A stretch of 64,000 bases of DNA from JAJZIH01 sp021785265 (GTDB lineage Bacteria > Pseudomonadota > Gammaproteobacteria > JAKAQQ01): the NCBI GenBank assembly GCA_027338645.1, contig DAHWSH010000024.1:15629-79628 (forward strand), given 5' to 3'. This document shows positions 16,994-26,807 of this stretch, piece after piece (within the stretch, counting starts at the first letter, position 1; each line of letters opens with the position of its first letter). Made by a program: the position numbers and the translations under genes. The notes beneath the pieces were generated by a model. It ran no database searches and had not been told where the DNA came from. It was given only the letters and a program-made list of their open reading frames with translations.

Positions 16994-17476
16994 TCAGGAT
17001 CCGGTCGAAGGGGTGGAGGAGGCTGTAACTGCCGGTGGGTTTTCTGCATTACGGATGGCGACAAGGAGAGAGGTGGAGAGTCGCTCCACGATCTGGGCGG
17101 AGGTCGATGAACGCCACCACTTGTCGATCCCCCGCCGCCGATGGTATCCCAGAACCACGAGATCCGCGTGAACCGTCTCGGCCATGCGAACGATCACCTC
17201 GATCGGTTCACCCTGTTCGAGATGTCCTTCACAGCGCAAACCTCGACTTTTCAGCCGCTCGATCCCCTCGTCGAGGATATCCTGAAACCGGTTGATTTCG
17301 CCCGCGACTGCACCCCCCGCGGCGAGGGACTCTCCACCGAGAACCGCCGTCGGTAGGTGGACGATGGCGAGCAGGTGAGTACAGGCTCCGCAACAGGCTG
17401 CGAGATCCGCTCCTTCCCGGAGGGCCAGTCGGCTTTCTCGGGTTCCGTCGTAGGCCAGAAGGATTGTTCGATACAT
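16994..17476 (-). CDS. Universal stress protein (UspA family)
   Basis: 160 residues with the UspA alpha/beta fold: TILLAYDGTRESRLALREGADLA at the N-terminus and HADLVVLGYHRRRGIDKW near 118-135. The usual ATP-binding pattern G-x2-G-x9-G-(S/T) is not kept (GYHRRRG instead), so this may be a non-nucleotide-binding member, as is UspA itself. It lies three bases downstream of the efflux gene and is probably cotranscribed. Confidence 0.88.
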   Translation of the reverse strand: MYRTILLAYDGTRESRLALREGADLAACCGACTHLLAIVHLPTAVLGGESLAAGGAVAGEINRFQDILDEGIERLKSRGLRCEGHLEQGEPIEVIVRMAETVHADLVVLGYHRRRGIDKWWRSSTSAQIVERLSTSLLVAIRNAENPPAVTASSTPSTGS

Positions 17477-17479
17477 CGT

Positions 17480-19036
17480 TTAGTCTCCGAGGGCGGCATG
17501 GGCCGGCGCGCTTCCCCCTCGTGCCGGCTTTTTAATGATCAGGATGAGGGGAATCATGACAATGAACGACCAGCCGATGAAGCGGAAGCAGTCCAAAAAT
17601 GCCAGCATGCTGGCGTGGCGCTCGAGATTGAGTCCCATGAGCGTGGCGAATGGGCGGTTCACCCGCAAGAGGCCGGAGGCATGCAGGTAGGATTGCAAGG
17701 CCGGATTGAAGCGGTTGATGTGTCCTCCCAGGGTGTTCCAGTTGACCTGCGTTTCATTGGTCAGCAAGGTCGAGACGATCGAGATGCCGATGGATGAACC
17801 AATGGTCCGGAGCAGGTTGTACATGCCGGCGGCTTCTGCCGATTCTCGCGGGGGGAGGGTGGAATAAGCAATGGTCGCCAGGGGAACGAAGAGCATCCCC
17901 ATCCCCACCCCCTGGACCAGGATTGGCCATAGCACCCAGAAAATATTGATGTGGAGATTGTACCAGTCAAGCGCAAAGGTACCGATGGCCGACAGCACGA
18001 CGCCCACCAAAACCAGAAGGCGTGCATCCACCCGGTGGATCAGGCGACCGACCAGGAACATGCCCGCCATACTGGCCAACCCGCGAGGGGCCATGACGAG
18101 ACCCGTGGTCAGAACCGGGTAGTTGAGCAGGCCTTCGAGGAGTTCAGGTTGCAGGATCAAAGTGCCATACATGCCCAGTCCCATGACCGCAATGAGGAAA
18201 CAGGAACTGGAAAAATTCTGATCCCGGAACAGTCGAAGGTCAAAAATGGTTTGCCGGCCGCGGTTTTTCAGTGAATGCCAGAGAAAGCCCACGAGACCGA
18301 GACCCGCGAGAACAGTGAGCAAACGGATGGTGTTTGAGGCGAACCAGTCATCGGTGTTACCGCGATCCAAGACGATCTGGAGTGCTCCGATGGCGAGCGC
18401 CAGAGTGACCAGTCCGAGCCAGTCCATGCGGCGGGGCCGGCGTCCGGTGTCCGGGACTACCATGGCCGTGAGGATGAGGCAGAGAATCCCAATTGGCAGG
18501 TTCACATAGAAGTCCCAGCGCCAGGATAAAACCTGCGTCAGGTACCCCCCTACCGTGGGACCGAGAATGGGTCCGGCCATGACCCCGATGCCCCAGATGG
18601 CCATCGCCCGGCCGCGCTGTTCCACAGGATAGGTCTGTACCAAAACCGATTGGGAAAGTGGAGAGAGTGCGGCCCCGAATACCCCCTGCAACAGCCGGAA
18701 CACCACGATCTCGCTCAGCGACGTCGCCATTCCGCAAAGTCCGGAGGTCACGAGAAAACCGAAAATCGAGATCAGGAAGTAGCGTCTCTGCCCCAGCCGA
18801 TCCGTCAGAAATCCGGTCAGGGGCATTAGGATGGCTGAGGAGACGAGATAGCTTGTGAGGACCCAGGTGATCTGATCGCTTGTGGCACCGAGCTGGCCCT
18901 GCATTTTGGGTAATGCGACATTGACGATGGTGATGTCGATGACCTGCATCACGGTGGCCATCATGACGGCCACCGTGATCAGGAAGCGGGGTGCAGAAGC
19001 AGGGTTCTCGGGAGCCTGAACGTCAGTGGGTGGCAT
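17480..19036 (-). CDS. emrB: DHA2-family MFS drug efflux transporter (EmrB-like)
   Basis: 518-residue transporter with about 14 transmembrane helices, the size and topology of the DHA2 (EmrB/QacA) subfamily. Recognisable blocks are MQVIDITIVNVALPKMQG in helix 1, GFLTDRLGQRRYF (motif A, near 80), RLLQGVFGAALSPLSQ (near 118) and IWGIGVMAGPILGPTVGGYL (motif C, about 146-165). With the adjacent membrane-fusion protein it would form a tripartite pump through an outer-membrane channel not seen here. The ATG at 19036 overlaps the upstream gene by 14 bases; the substrate is unknown. Confidence 0.9.
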   Translation of the reverse strand: MPPTDVQAPENPASAPRFLITVAVMMATVMQVIDITIVNVALPKMQGQLGATSDQITWVLTSYLVSSAILMPLTGFLTDRLGQRRYFLISIFGFLVTSGLCGMATSLSEIVVFRLLQGVFGAALSPLSQSVLVQTYPVEQRGRAMAIWGIGVMAGPILGPTVGGYLTQVLSWRWDFYVNLPIGILCLILTAMVVPDTGRRPRRMDWLGLVTLALAIGALQIVLDRGNTDDWFASNTIRLLTVLAGLGLVGFLWHSLKNRGRQTIFDLRLFRDQNFSSSCFLIAVMGLGMYGTLILQPELLEGLLNYPVLTTGLVMAPRGLASMAGMFLVGRLIHRVDARLLVLVGVVLSAIGTFALDWYNLHINIFWVLWPILVQGVGMGMLFVPLATIAYSTLPPRESAEAAGMYNLLRTIGSSIGISIVSTLLTNETQVNWNTLGGHINRFNPALQSYLHASGLLRVNRPFATLMGLNLERHASMLAFLDCFRFIGWSFIVMIPLILIIKKPARGGSAPAHAALGD

Positions 19037-20045
19037 GAGCCTGGGTGGCAGGGGAGGGCCGGTCCAAAACTTCAACGGTCACGCTGGCACTGGCGCCCAC
19101 CCGCAGCGGATAAGCGGGGCTCGGGTTCAAGACAGCGATCCGGACTGGAACGCGCTGGGTGACTTTGACCCAGTTCCCCGTCGCGTTTTCGGGGGGAAGC
19201 AGGGAAAAAGCGGTCCCGGCTGCGGGACTGATGCTGATCACCCGGCCCTGGAACCGATGTCCCGGATACATGTCGACGTGGATGCGGGCGGGATCTCCCA
19301 CCCGGATCCGCGAGAGGTCGGTTTCCTTGTAGTTGGCATTCACCCACCAAAAGTGCGAGCAGACAATCACGAAGGGTGCCTGTCCGGTCAGTGCCATGTT
19401 GCCGGAGCGGAGCTTGACCTTGGCGGTCTCCCCATCACAGGTGGAATGAACATGCGTCTGCTTGAGTCGCCACAAGGCATTGCTGAGGTTGGCCTGGGCA
19501 ATCTCGACGAGTTGATTGTGCACTCCGGGCCGACCCAGTTTTTGGCGGGCCGCTTCCAGCTGGGATTCGGCCAGATGGAGTCGGGCACGGGCACTTTTCA
19601 GCGCTGCAAGCGCGTTATCGTAGTTCTGATCGGTGGCATAACCCTCGCCCAGGAGATTGTGGGCCCGCCGGGCATTGAGCCGGTCGTTGACGTAGATGGC
19701 GTGAGCGAAAGCCACGTTGGCTTGGTCGGCTTCGACCTCAGCGGCTTCGGCATGGACATCCCGCAAAGCCTCGGTCAGTTCGGCCCGGGCCCGGGCAACC
19801 GCAATCCGGAAGGGTGTGGGGTCAATCTGGAATAGGAGCTCGCCATTTTTGACTTTTTCATGGTTGCGAACGAGAACCGTGACGATTCGTCCGGAAACCA
19901 GAGGAGCTGGACGGACGACGTGCGCGTCCAGATACGCGTCTTCCGTACTCGGGTGGTACTTGCTGTACTCGTAGTACCCGTAGCCCCCGCCTAACAAACC
20001 CAACCCCACCACGGTGAGCAGGGACCAGCGGATGATCTTGCGCAC
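19023..20045 (-). CDS. emrA: HlyD/EmrA-type membrane fusion protein
   Basis: 340-residue periplasmic adaptor with one N-terminal transmembrane helix (about 7-27), then EDAYLDAHVVRPAPLVSGRI (lipoyl-domain half), a long helical hairpin (about 85-190) and the second lipoyl half and barrel (AKVKLRSGNMAL, then FWWVNANYKETDLSRI, RIHVDMYPGHRFQGRV). It couples the MFS pump to an outer-membrane channel. GTG 20045 is chosen because GGAGG lies eight bases upstream; the frame stays open to 20087. First gene of a leftward operon whose promoter should lie in 20046-20199. Confidence 0.9.
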   Translation of the reverse strand: MRKIIRWSLLTVVGLGLLGGGYGYYEYSKYHPSTEDAYLDAHVVRPAPLVSGRIVTVLVRNHEKVKNGELLFQIDPTPFRIAVARARAELTEALRDVHAEAAEVEADQANVAFAHAIYVNDRLNARRAHNLLGEGYATDQNYDNALAALKSARARLHLAESQLEAARQKLGRPGVHNQLVEIAQANLSNALWRLKQTHVHSTCDGETAKVKLRSGNMALTGQAPFVIVCSHFWWVNANYKETDLSRIRVGDPARIHVDMYPGHRFQGRVISISPAAGTAFSLLPPENATGNWVKVTQRVPVRIAVLNPSPAYPLRVGASASVTVEVLDRPSPATQAHATH

Positions 20046-20199
20046 AGATAAGCCTCCAGAAAAGGAGAGTGGCATCCGATGCACCATTCCACGAGAAGAG
20101 GGAAACTCCCCTTCAGTAGTGGGGTGGTACCGGGAATGCGGTCTCTATTTTAGCGTATAAACGGTCGCGCCCCGTGTCGCCGGGCCCGCCCGGGTGGGG

Positions 20200-23160
20200 C
20201 TACTCCAGGCGATTCAGTTCTTCCAGCTGACGGACGAGTTCTCCGCAGTGAAGATCGAGCGTAGCCAAGCGGGCTTGTTCGGCTTCGATCAAGGATTGAG
20301 GAGCACGGTCGCGGAAGGCCGAATTTTGAAGGCGGGCCTGGACTTGGATCTTCTGCCGGGAAGCGTTTTCGAACTCCTTCCGAAGACGGGCCGTTTCGGC
20401 CTCGCGATCGATATGACCGGTGAGGGTCAGCCAGAGTGTCACGGAGGGAGTCACGAGTGTGGCCGACCCCGCCGGTTTGGGTGATCCGACCGGTATTTCC
20501 TCACAGTTTTCGAGTCTGGCCAAAAGCCGGATGGAGGCGATTTCACCTCGAATGATCCGAGCTTCCGCCGCATCCGTTGTGGTCATCACGAAGGCGGCCT
20601 TGAGCCGTTTCGCGTCGGCAATCCGGTAGGCTGAACGGGTTCGACGGATGGCCATGACGAGCTCCTGCAGGCGTTGGACCCCCTGTTCCAATGCTGGGTC
20701 CAGATCCTCCGGAACCGGGTGAGGTGAGGGGGCGTTCAGGATCAGACCCGGAGCCTCCGGGTGCAGCCAGGCGAGCCTTCCCCATAACTCTTCAGTGATG
20801 AAAGGAATGACCGGATGAAGGAGGCGAAGGATCGCGCTATAGGTCTCCTTCAGGGTGGAGCGGGTTTCGGAGCGGGTTGCCTCATCTCCGGATCCGGGTG
20901 CGAGATGGTTTTTTGCAATCTCGAGATACCAGTCACAAAACTCGTTCCAGGTGAACTCGTAGAGATGGGTCGCAAGCTCGTCGAAACGATAGCTGTCGAG
21001 CGCCGCCTCGGCGGCCGCGCAGATCGAAGCCAGGCGGGAGCGGATCCAGCGGTTCCAGACTTGTGAGGCCGGGGTGAAAGGGACGGGTTGCCCACCCAAC
21101 TGTTGGATCAGCCGGCCGGCATTCCAAAGTTTGTTGCAGAAATTACGATAACCGGCAACCCGCTTCAGGTCGAAGCGCAGATCCCGTCCGGGTGCGGCGA
21201 GGGCCGTGAAGGTGAAGCGCAGGGCATCGGTTCCGAAGGCCGGAATGCCTTGCGGGTATTCCTTGCGGGTCTGGGTCGCAATTTTTTGCGCCTGGTTTGA
21301 CAAAAGCAGTCCATGGGTCCGTTTTCGGATCAGAGTTTCAAGGTCGATGCCGTCGATCAGGTCGAGAGGGTCGAGCACATTGCCCTTGGATTTGGACATT
21401 TTCTGTCCTTCGGCATCGCGGACCAGGGCATGGACATAGACAGTCCGGAACGGGACCTCGTCCATGACATGGAGCCCCATCATCACCATGCGGGCCACCC
21501 AGAAAAAAATGATATCGAAGCCCGTGACCAGAACCGCAGTCGGATAAAACGTCTGGAGTGCTGGGGTGTCTTCCGGCCAGCCCAGGGTGGCAAAGGGCCA
21601 TAGCGCCGATGAAAACCAGGTGTCGAGCACATCCGGGTCCTGGTGGAGCGAACAGTCCGGATCCAGGGCATGCCGATGGCGTACATCGGCCTCGTCATGC
21701 CCGACATACCATTGCCCCCGATCGTCGTACCATGCAGGAATCCGGTGACCCCACCAGAGTTGCCGGCTGATGCACCAGTCCTGGATATGGTGCAGCCAGT
21801 CAAGAAAGTTTTGAGTCCAGTTTTCGGGGACGAACCGGATGTCTCCCTTTTCCACCGCCTGGATTGCACGCTCTGCGAGCGGCCGGGTCTGGACGAACCA
21901 TTGCCGGGTGAGCATCGGTTCGATAATGGCGCCGGAACGGTCGCCCCGTGGGATGGAAAGCCGGTGCGGTTCGGTTTTTTCGACGCGTCCTAAGGTTTTG
22001 AGTTCATCCATCAGTCGCTCTCGGGCCTTGAGACAGTCCAGTCCCCGATAAGCGTCCGGGATGAGACGGCCCCGACCCAGTTCCGGGGCCTCCCAGTCGA
22101 GGCCCGGTGGCAGCCAGTACAAGGGCTCCCGGGAGGTGGCCTCGCGGGCGGCCTGGGCCGGTTCGGTGAGCCGCCCACGGGAGTCCAGAATGCGGAACAG
22201 AGGCAAGGCATTCTTTACATGGAGGCGCTCCCAGACAGCAAAGTCATTGAAGTCGTGCGCCGGGGTGATCTTGACGCAGCCGGTTCCGAAAGCCGGATCG
22301 ACAAAGGGATCGGCAATCACGGGAATTTTTCGGCCACCGGTGGGCAACCATACCTGCTGCCCCACGAGGTCGTGGTAACGCGTGTCTTCGGGATGCACGG
22401 CCAGGGCCACATCACCGAAGAGGGTTTCGGGTCGGGTGGTCGCGACCACAACTGCCGAATGTCCATCGGTTCGGGGATAGCGGAGGTACCAGAGTGTGCC
22501 GGTTTCCTCCTCGGCTCGGACCTCGAGATCGGACAGCGCGGTCTCGAGTTGGGGATCCCAGTTGACGAGGCGCAATCCCCGATAAATCAGGCCCTCATCG
22601 TGAAGGCGGATAAAGACTTGAGCCACGGCCCGGCTCATGGCGGGATCCAGCGTGAAACGCTCGCGGGCCCAATCCGCCGAACAGCCGAGCCGCTTCATCT
22701 GGCGGAGAATCGTTCCACCGGAGACCTCCTTCCAGGCCCAGACCCGTTTGAGGAAGGCCTCCCGGCCAAGTGTTATCCGGTTCAATCCCTCCTTTTCGAG
22801 TTCTCGCTCGACGACCATCTGTGTGGCGATTCCCGCATGATCGGTTCCGGTCTGCCAGAGTGTGCAGGCTCCATCCATGCGAGCCCTCCGGATCAGAATA
22901 TCCATGAGGGTGTCCTGGAAGGCATGGCCCATGTGCAGCGTGCCGGTTACGTTGGGAGGAGGAAGCAGGATGCAGTAGGGCGCACCTTCACCGGCTGGTT
23001 TGAAGCCTCCACCCTCGAGCCACTGACCGTAAAGCTGTTCTTCCACTTCCCGGGGCTCGTAAGCCTTGGGCAAGGGGAGGGCTGTTGTTTTCGGATCCAT
23101 CCCTTCACTTTCCGGGTGTTCCTCACCGGCTTTCGGGGAAGTCGGGGGAGTGCGCTTCAT
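20200..23160 (-). CDS. valS: Valine--tRNA ligase
   Basis: 986-residue class I aminoacyl-tRNA synthetase. The HIGH box is HMGH at residues 76-79, the KMSKS box is at 587-591, and the editing domain contains the NWDPQLETALSDLEV and TRPETLFGDVA segments. The anticodon-binding domain and a C-terminal coiled coil (ASRQKIQVQARLQN and following) complete it. The ATG forms an ATGA overlap with the POT transporter stop. Confidence 0.98.
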   Translation of the reverse strand: MKRTPPTSPKAGEEHPESEGMDPKTTALPLPKAYEPREVEEQLYGQWLEGGGFKPAGEGAPYCILLPPPNVTGTLHMGHAFQDTLMDILIRRARMDGACTLWQTGTDHAGIATQMVVERELEKEGLNRITLGREAFLKRVWAWKEVSGGTILRQMKRLGCSADWARERFTLDPAMSRAVAQVFIRLHDEGLIYRGLRLVNWDPQLETALSDLEVRAEEETGTLWYLRYPRTDGHSAVVVATTRPETLFGDVALAVHPEDTRYHDLVGQQVWLPTGGRKIPVIADPFVDPAFGTGCVKITPAHDFNDFAVWERLHVKNALPLFRILDSRGRLTEPAQAAREATSREPLYWLPPGLDWEAPELGRGRLIPDAYRGLDCLKARERLMDELKTLGRVEKTEPHRLSIPRGDRSGAIIEPMLTRQWFVQTRPLAERAIQAVEKGDIRFVPENWTQNFLDWLHHIQDWCISRQLWWGHRIPAWYDDRGQWYVGHDEADVRHRHALDPDCSLHQDPDVLDTWFSSALWPFATLGWPEDTPALQTFYPTAVLVTGFDIIFFWVARMVMMGLHVMDEVPFRTVYVHALVRDAEGQKMSKSKGNVLDPLDLIDGIDLETLIRKRTHGLLLSNQAQKIATQTRKEYPQGIPAFGTDALRFTFTALAAPGRDLRFDLKRVAGYRNFCNKLWNAGRLIQQLGGQPVPFTPASQVWNRWIRSRLASICAAAEAALDSYRFDELATHLYEFTWNEFCDWYLEIAKNHLAPGSGDEATRSETRSTLKETYSAILRLLHPVIPFITEELWGRLAWLHPEAPGLILNAPSPHPVPEDLDPALEQGVQRLQELVMAIRRTRSAYRIADAKRLKAAFVMTTTDAAEARIIRGEIASIRLLARLENCEEIPVGSPKPAGSATLVTPSVTLWLTLTGHIDREAETARLRKEFENASRQKIQVQARLQNSAFRDRAPQSLIEAEQARLATLDLHCGELVRQLEELNRLE

Positions 23161-24698
23161 CCGGTGGGGGCTCCCTGTTCCGGATGTCCGAGACTTCCGG
23201 GACGCAGTTCGTGCAGTTCCGTCGGCGATCCGGTGGCCGCTTGTTCATGGGCAGAGGACAGTCGGTTGAGCAGCGGAACGAGTGCACTGGACAGGATGGC
23301 GATGATCAGTGCCGCCAGTCCGAGCATCATGAAAAGGTGTATGTAGATCGGCAGGGTCGTCACCGGATTGTGGAGGTTTTTCGGCACGGCAGCCAGATTG
23401 GCCACAGCACTACCTAGATACTCGGAAGCACCGACCCCGAGAAACCAGGCGCCCATCATGAACCCGCGCATCCGTTGAGGCACAAGCCGCGATACCATGG
23501 CCAGGCCCAGGCCGCTGATCAGCAGTTCTCCCAAGGACTGGAGACCATAGCCCGCGACCATCCATCCTGCGGAGATCCGGCCCAGAACTGCGAAATGACC
23601 GCTCAGGGCATAAACATAAAAAGCGCCACTGACCAGATACATGCCCAGAGCGAACTTGGTCGAGATGCTGAGATCCGACCCCCGGCGCCCGAAGTGATTG
23701 TACATCCAGGCCAGGATCGGAGAGGCGATCACGATCCAGAGCGGGTCGAGCACCTGGAACTGGGCGGGTTGAATCGGAATACCCAACCAGTGATGCTCAA
23801 CATTGCGCAGGGCAAACAGGGTGAGCGAAGTCGACATCTGTTGGTAGAAAACGAAAAAGGCGATGGTTTCGAGGGTCAGGACGAGGCAGACGATGATTCC
23901 GTTCCGTTCCCGGAGCGATCCCCGGATGATCATGTAGAGGAACAGGCTTATGACCAGGAGTCCCGTGATTGCAACCAGCACCGTCGCGACCACGGTATGC
24001 TGGATCACATAGGCCATAAGGAATACGGTGGCCAGACTGCCACCTCCAACGATCGCGGTTTTGCCCCAATGCAGAGGACGGCTATCCGGAGGAGATCCCA
24101 CTTGCCCAAGGGCCTTGCGCATCACGGCGTAGTTGGCAAGACCCAGGGCCAAACCGATCCAGCACAACATGAAAGCCATGTGCCATCCATAGAGGGCCGC
24201 AACGATGGGCGTCAAAAACATGGAAATCAGCGAGCCGATGTTGACGGCGAGGTAATAAAGTGTGAAGGCACTGTCGATCTGGGAAGGTTCTCCATGGTAG
24301 AGCTGCCCGATCAGATTACTGGGATTGGCCTTAAACAGTCCGTTGCCGACCGCAATCACGGCCAGCGACAGGTACAACAGACCGGCGAAGGGAAGAGAAA
24401 GTAGGAAATAGCCGCCGAGGAGGGTTGCCGCACCCATGACCATCGTGCGTCGCGAACCCAGTACGGAATCCCCGATCCAGCCGCCCAGGCAGGGCAGGGC
24501 GTAGACGATGGCGGAAAAAGCCCCCCAGCGGAGGTTGGCTGACGCATCGCCCATATGCATTCGTTGGACGAGGAAAAGCACGAGCAGCGCGGCCATTCCG
24601 TAATAGCCGAAGCGTTCCCACATCTCGATGAAAAACAGGGCGGTGAAAGAGAGTGACCGGCGCATCGGAGGGTGCCCGGGGTCCAGGGTCTGCGGCAT
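23157..24698 (-). CDS. Proton-dependent oligopeptide transporter (POT/PTR2 family)
   Basis: 513-residue, 12-14-helix inner-membrane symporter for di- and tripeptides. The POT signatures are visible: FFIEMWERFGYYGM (ExxERFxYYG proton/peptide motif) near residue 28, the cytoplasmic GGWIGDSVLGSRRTM near 72, and the second signature FTLYYLAVNIGSLIS near 148. ATG 24698 is preferred; a GTG five codons upstream is possible. It separates holC from valS, which are usually adjacent, and overlaps valS by four bases. It may feed peptides to the leucyl aminopeptidase encoded two genes upstream. Confidence 0.92.
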   Translation of the reverse strand: MPQTLDPGHPPMRRSLSFTALFFIEMWERFGYYGMAALLVLFLVQRMHMGDASANLRWGAFSAIVYALPCLGGWIGDSVLGSRRTMVMGAATLLGGYFLLSLPFAGLLYLSLAVIAVGNGLFKANPSNLIGQLYHGEPSQIDSAFTLYYLAVNIGSLISMFLTPIVAALYGWHMAFMLCWIGLALGLANYAVMRKALGQVGSPPDSRPLHWGKTAIVGGGSLATVFLMAYVIQHTVVATVLVAITGLLVISLFLYMIIRGSLRERNGIIVCLVLTLETIAFFVFYQQMSTSLTLFALRNVEHHWLGIPIQPAQFQVLDPLWIVIASPILAWMYNHFGRRGSDLSISTKFALGMYLVSGAFYVYALSGHFAVLGRISAGWMVAGYGLQSLGELLISGLGLAMVSRLVPQRMRGFMMGAWFLGVGASEYLGSAVANLAAVPKNLHNPVTTLPIYIHLFMMLGLAALIIAILSSALVPLLNRLSSAHEQAATGSPTELHELRPGSLGHPEQGAPTG

Positions 24699-24724
24699 GG
24701 TTCTGGTTCCCACAAGAAGTTCGC

Positions 24725-25162
24725 TTATTCTGCCGTTTTTGGGTCGTGTTCGTGAAAATCAAACCCGGCTTTGCGGTAGGCCGCTTCCCGTTCCCGACCG
24801 GCTGCACTGTCGCGCTGGGCCGGATTCGTGATTTCAGCAATGCGGTCATATCGTTCCCACTGGGGATCGGGATGGTCAGGATCGATCTGGATCAGCAGGG
24901 GATAGGTTTCCGGGTCGCCCTCGCCCAGGCTGATCCAGACCGGGGCCCGCGGGTTCCGGTCTCGTCCATGGGGAATAAAACTCCGGTCCCGGAAAGTCCA
25001 GAGCATCTGGTCGAACGCCTCTGCCTCGGCGGCATCACGCACCTGAAGAACCAACCGGTAACCTTGGTGGACTGCCTTTTCAACCAGTCGACAGACGAAG
25101 CGGTTTCGGGCAGCCGGATCCTCCGGGCGGGTTTCCAGGTAGTAGCGGTCTACCCGGGGCAT
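24725..25162 (-). CDS. holC: DNA polymerase III chi subunit
   Basis: 145 residues, the usual size. HolC joins psi to bind SSB and the clamp loader. Visible blocks are RVDRYYLE at the N-terminus, RNRFVCRLVEKAVHQGYRL near 19-37, DQMLWTFRDRSFIPH near 51-65, and PVWISLGE near 74. The gene begins immediately after the pepA stop, the classic pepA-holC order. Confidence 0.93.
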   Translation of the reverse strand: MPRVDRYYLETRPEDPAARNRFVCRLVEKAVHQGYRLVLQVRDAAEAEAFDQMLWTFRDRSFIPHGRDRNPRAPVWISLGEGDPETYPLLIQIDPDHPDPQWERYDRIAEITNPAQRDSAAGREREAAYRKAGFDFHEHDPKTAE

Positions 25163-26695
25163 TCAGTCTGCCGCGCGGGCTTGGTCCAGAAGATACTGGA
25201 CAAACAAGGGGACCGGCCGCCCGGTGGCCCCTTTCTGGGCCCCGGTTTTCCAGGCGGTTCCGGCGATGTCCAGATGGATCCAGGGCACCTCGCCAACGAA
25301 ACGCCACAGGAAGCAGGCCGCCGTGATGGCCCCCGCATCCCGTCCGCCAATATTCGCAAAATCGGCAAAATTGCTGGACAGGGCGTCCTGGTAGTCATCC
25401 CAGAGCGGCATACGCCAGACGGGATCCACCGCTTCTTGTGAGGCCTTTTCAAAATCCCGGACCAGGCCATCATGGTTTGAGAACAGACCGCTCGGATGAT
25501 GGCCCAAAGCCACCACACAAGCCCCGGTCAGAGTCGCGGCGTCCAAAAGGATACGGGGCTTGTAGTTCTTCTGTACGTAGGTCATGGCATCGCAAAGAAC
25601 AAGACGGCCTTCCGCATCCGTGTTCAGGATTTCGATGGTCTGACCGGAAAGGGATCGGACGATATCTCCTGGTTTGACAGCCCGTCCACCCGGCATATTT
25701 TCGGCTGCGGCAATCACTCCCACCACATGGAGGGGCAGATTGAGCAGAGAGAGGGTCTGGAGGGTGCCCAAGACCGAGGCGGCTCCGCACATATCAAATT
25801 TCATCTCATCCATGGCGGCAGCCGGTTTGATGGAGATGCCGCCGGAATCAAAGGTGATGCCCTTGCCCACGAGTGCAATCGGCGCCTGACCTGGTCGGCC
25901 TCCCCGGTATTCGAGCACAATGAGACGGGGAGGCTCCACACTGCCCTTGGCCACGGCCAGGAGGGCGTTCATCCCGAGCGACTCCATTTCCTTTTCCGTG
26001 AGGATCCGGATCCGGAAACGGGAGTTTTGTGCAGCTAGCTTGCGGGCTTCTGCCGCGAGATGGCGGGGCGTGGCCAGATTGGGGGGACGATTGCCTAGAT
26101 CACGGCAGAGCCGCACTCCTTGAGCCATGGCTTCACCGTCCCGGATCGCCTGGCGGAGGTTGCTCTCCGGTCCCGCATCCGGCCCCAGGGACAAGTGGAC
26201 CTTCTCGAGATGTGGCGGAGCGGAAACGGGGCCCCCGGTTCCGCGGCACTCGGTGAAGCGGTAGAGCGCATCATGAGTAGCCTCCACCGCCTGGCGAATC
26301 CGCCAGGTGGCCGGCAGACCCTCGAGAGGAAGGGCGGTGAGCGTGTTGACGACACTGTGGTTCCCGGCCCGGACCAGTCGCTCCATGACCGAACCCAAGA
26401 TCCCCCGGAATCGGTTTCGGGTGAGCTTGCCAGGTTTGCCGAGACCGACAAAAAGCACTTCCTGGATCCGGCTTCCGGCAGGAGCGGGGCTCGAGAGCAT
26501 CTGTCCCGACCGGGCCTCGAATCCCCTGCTTTTGAGCCATTCCAGAACAGGCCGGTTGAAGAGCCGATCCAGATCTCTCAACGCTTCCGTCTGGCGAAGA
26601 CCCGCATGCAGACCGACGACCCATGTGTCGGCCGTCATGGTTTCCGGATTTTTCCGAATCGTCGTAAACTGTACAGAAGTGCTGCGTTGGGGCAT
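25163..26695 (-). CDS. pepA: Leucyl aminopeptidase (cytosol aminopeptidase)
   Basis: 510-residue M17 metallo-aminopeptidase; E. coli PepA has 503. The active-site signature NTDAEGRLVL and the metal and catalytic segments LVGKGITFDSGGISIKP and MKFDMCGAASVLG are present, with the poorly conserved N-terminal domain before residue 180. The ATG at 26695 has GGGAGTC eight bases upstream; the open frame continues to 26740 without support. Divergent from lptF. PepA also acts as a DNA-binding protein in E. coli, which cannot be judged here. Confidence 0.96.
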   Translation of the reverse strand: MPQRSTSVQFTTIRKNPETMTADTWVVGLHAGLRQTEALRDLDRLFNRPVLEWLKSRGFEARSGQMLSSPAPAGSRIQEVLFVGLGKPGKLTRNRFRGILGSVMERLVRAGNHSVVNTLTALPLEGLPATWRIRQAVEATHDALYRFTECRGTGGPVSAPPHLEKVHLSLGPDAGPESNLRQAIRDGEAMAQGVRLCRDLGNRPPNLATPRHLAAEARKLAAQNSRFRIRILTEKEMESLGMNALLAVAKGSVEPPRLIVLEYRGGRPGQAPIALVGKGITFDSGGISIKPAAAMDEMKFDMCGAASVLGTLQTLSLLNLPLHVVGVIAAAENMPGGRAVKPGDIVRSLSGQTIEILNTDAEGRLVLCDAMTYVQKNYKPRILLDAATLTGACVVALGHHPSGLFSNHDGLVRDFEKASQEAVDPVWRMPLWDDYQDALSSNFADFANIGGRDAGAITAACFLWRFVGEVPWIHLDIAGTAWKTGAQKGATGRPVPLFVQYLLDQARAAD

Positions 26696-26807
26696 TGGCG
26701 AGACTCCCATGGACACAAGTGAGGTTCGTTGCTGGGGCAACGGCAGGTGAATAGTCTACCCGATCGGGTGTGCTGCATCCGCGTTCCGGCAACTTCCGGA
26801 TGGGATC

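Noticed and set aside
20180..20194. GC-rich inverted repeat (CCGGGC / GCCCGG) after valS
   Set aside because: It has no T-run on the minus strand, so a Rho-independent terminator is not supported.
22219..23346. Long plus-strand frame (375 codons) opposite valS
   Set aside because: It mirrors conserved valS codons in a GC-rich genome; composition is typical of antisense shadows.
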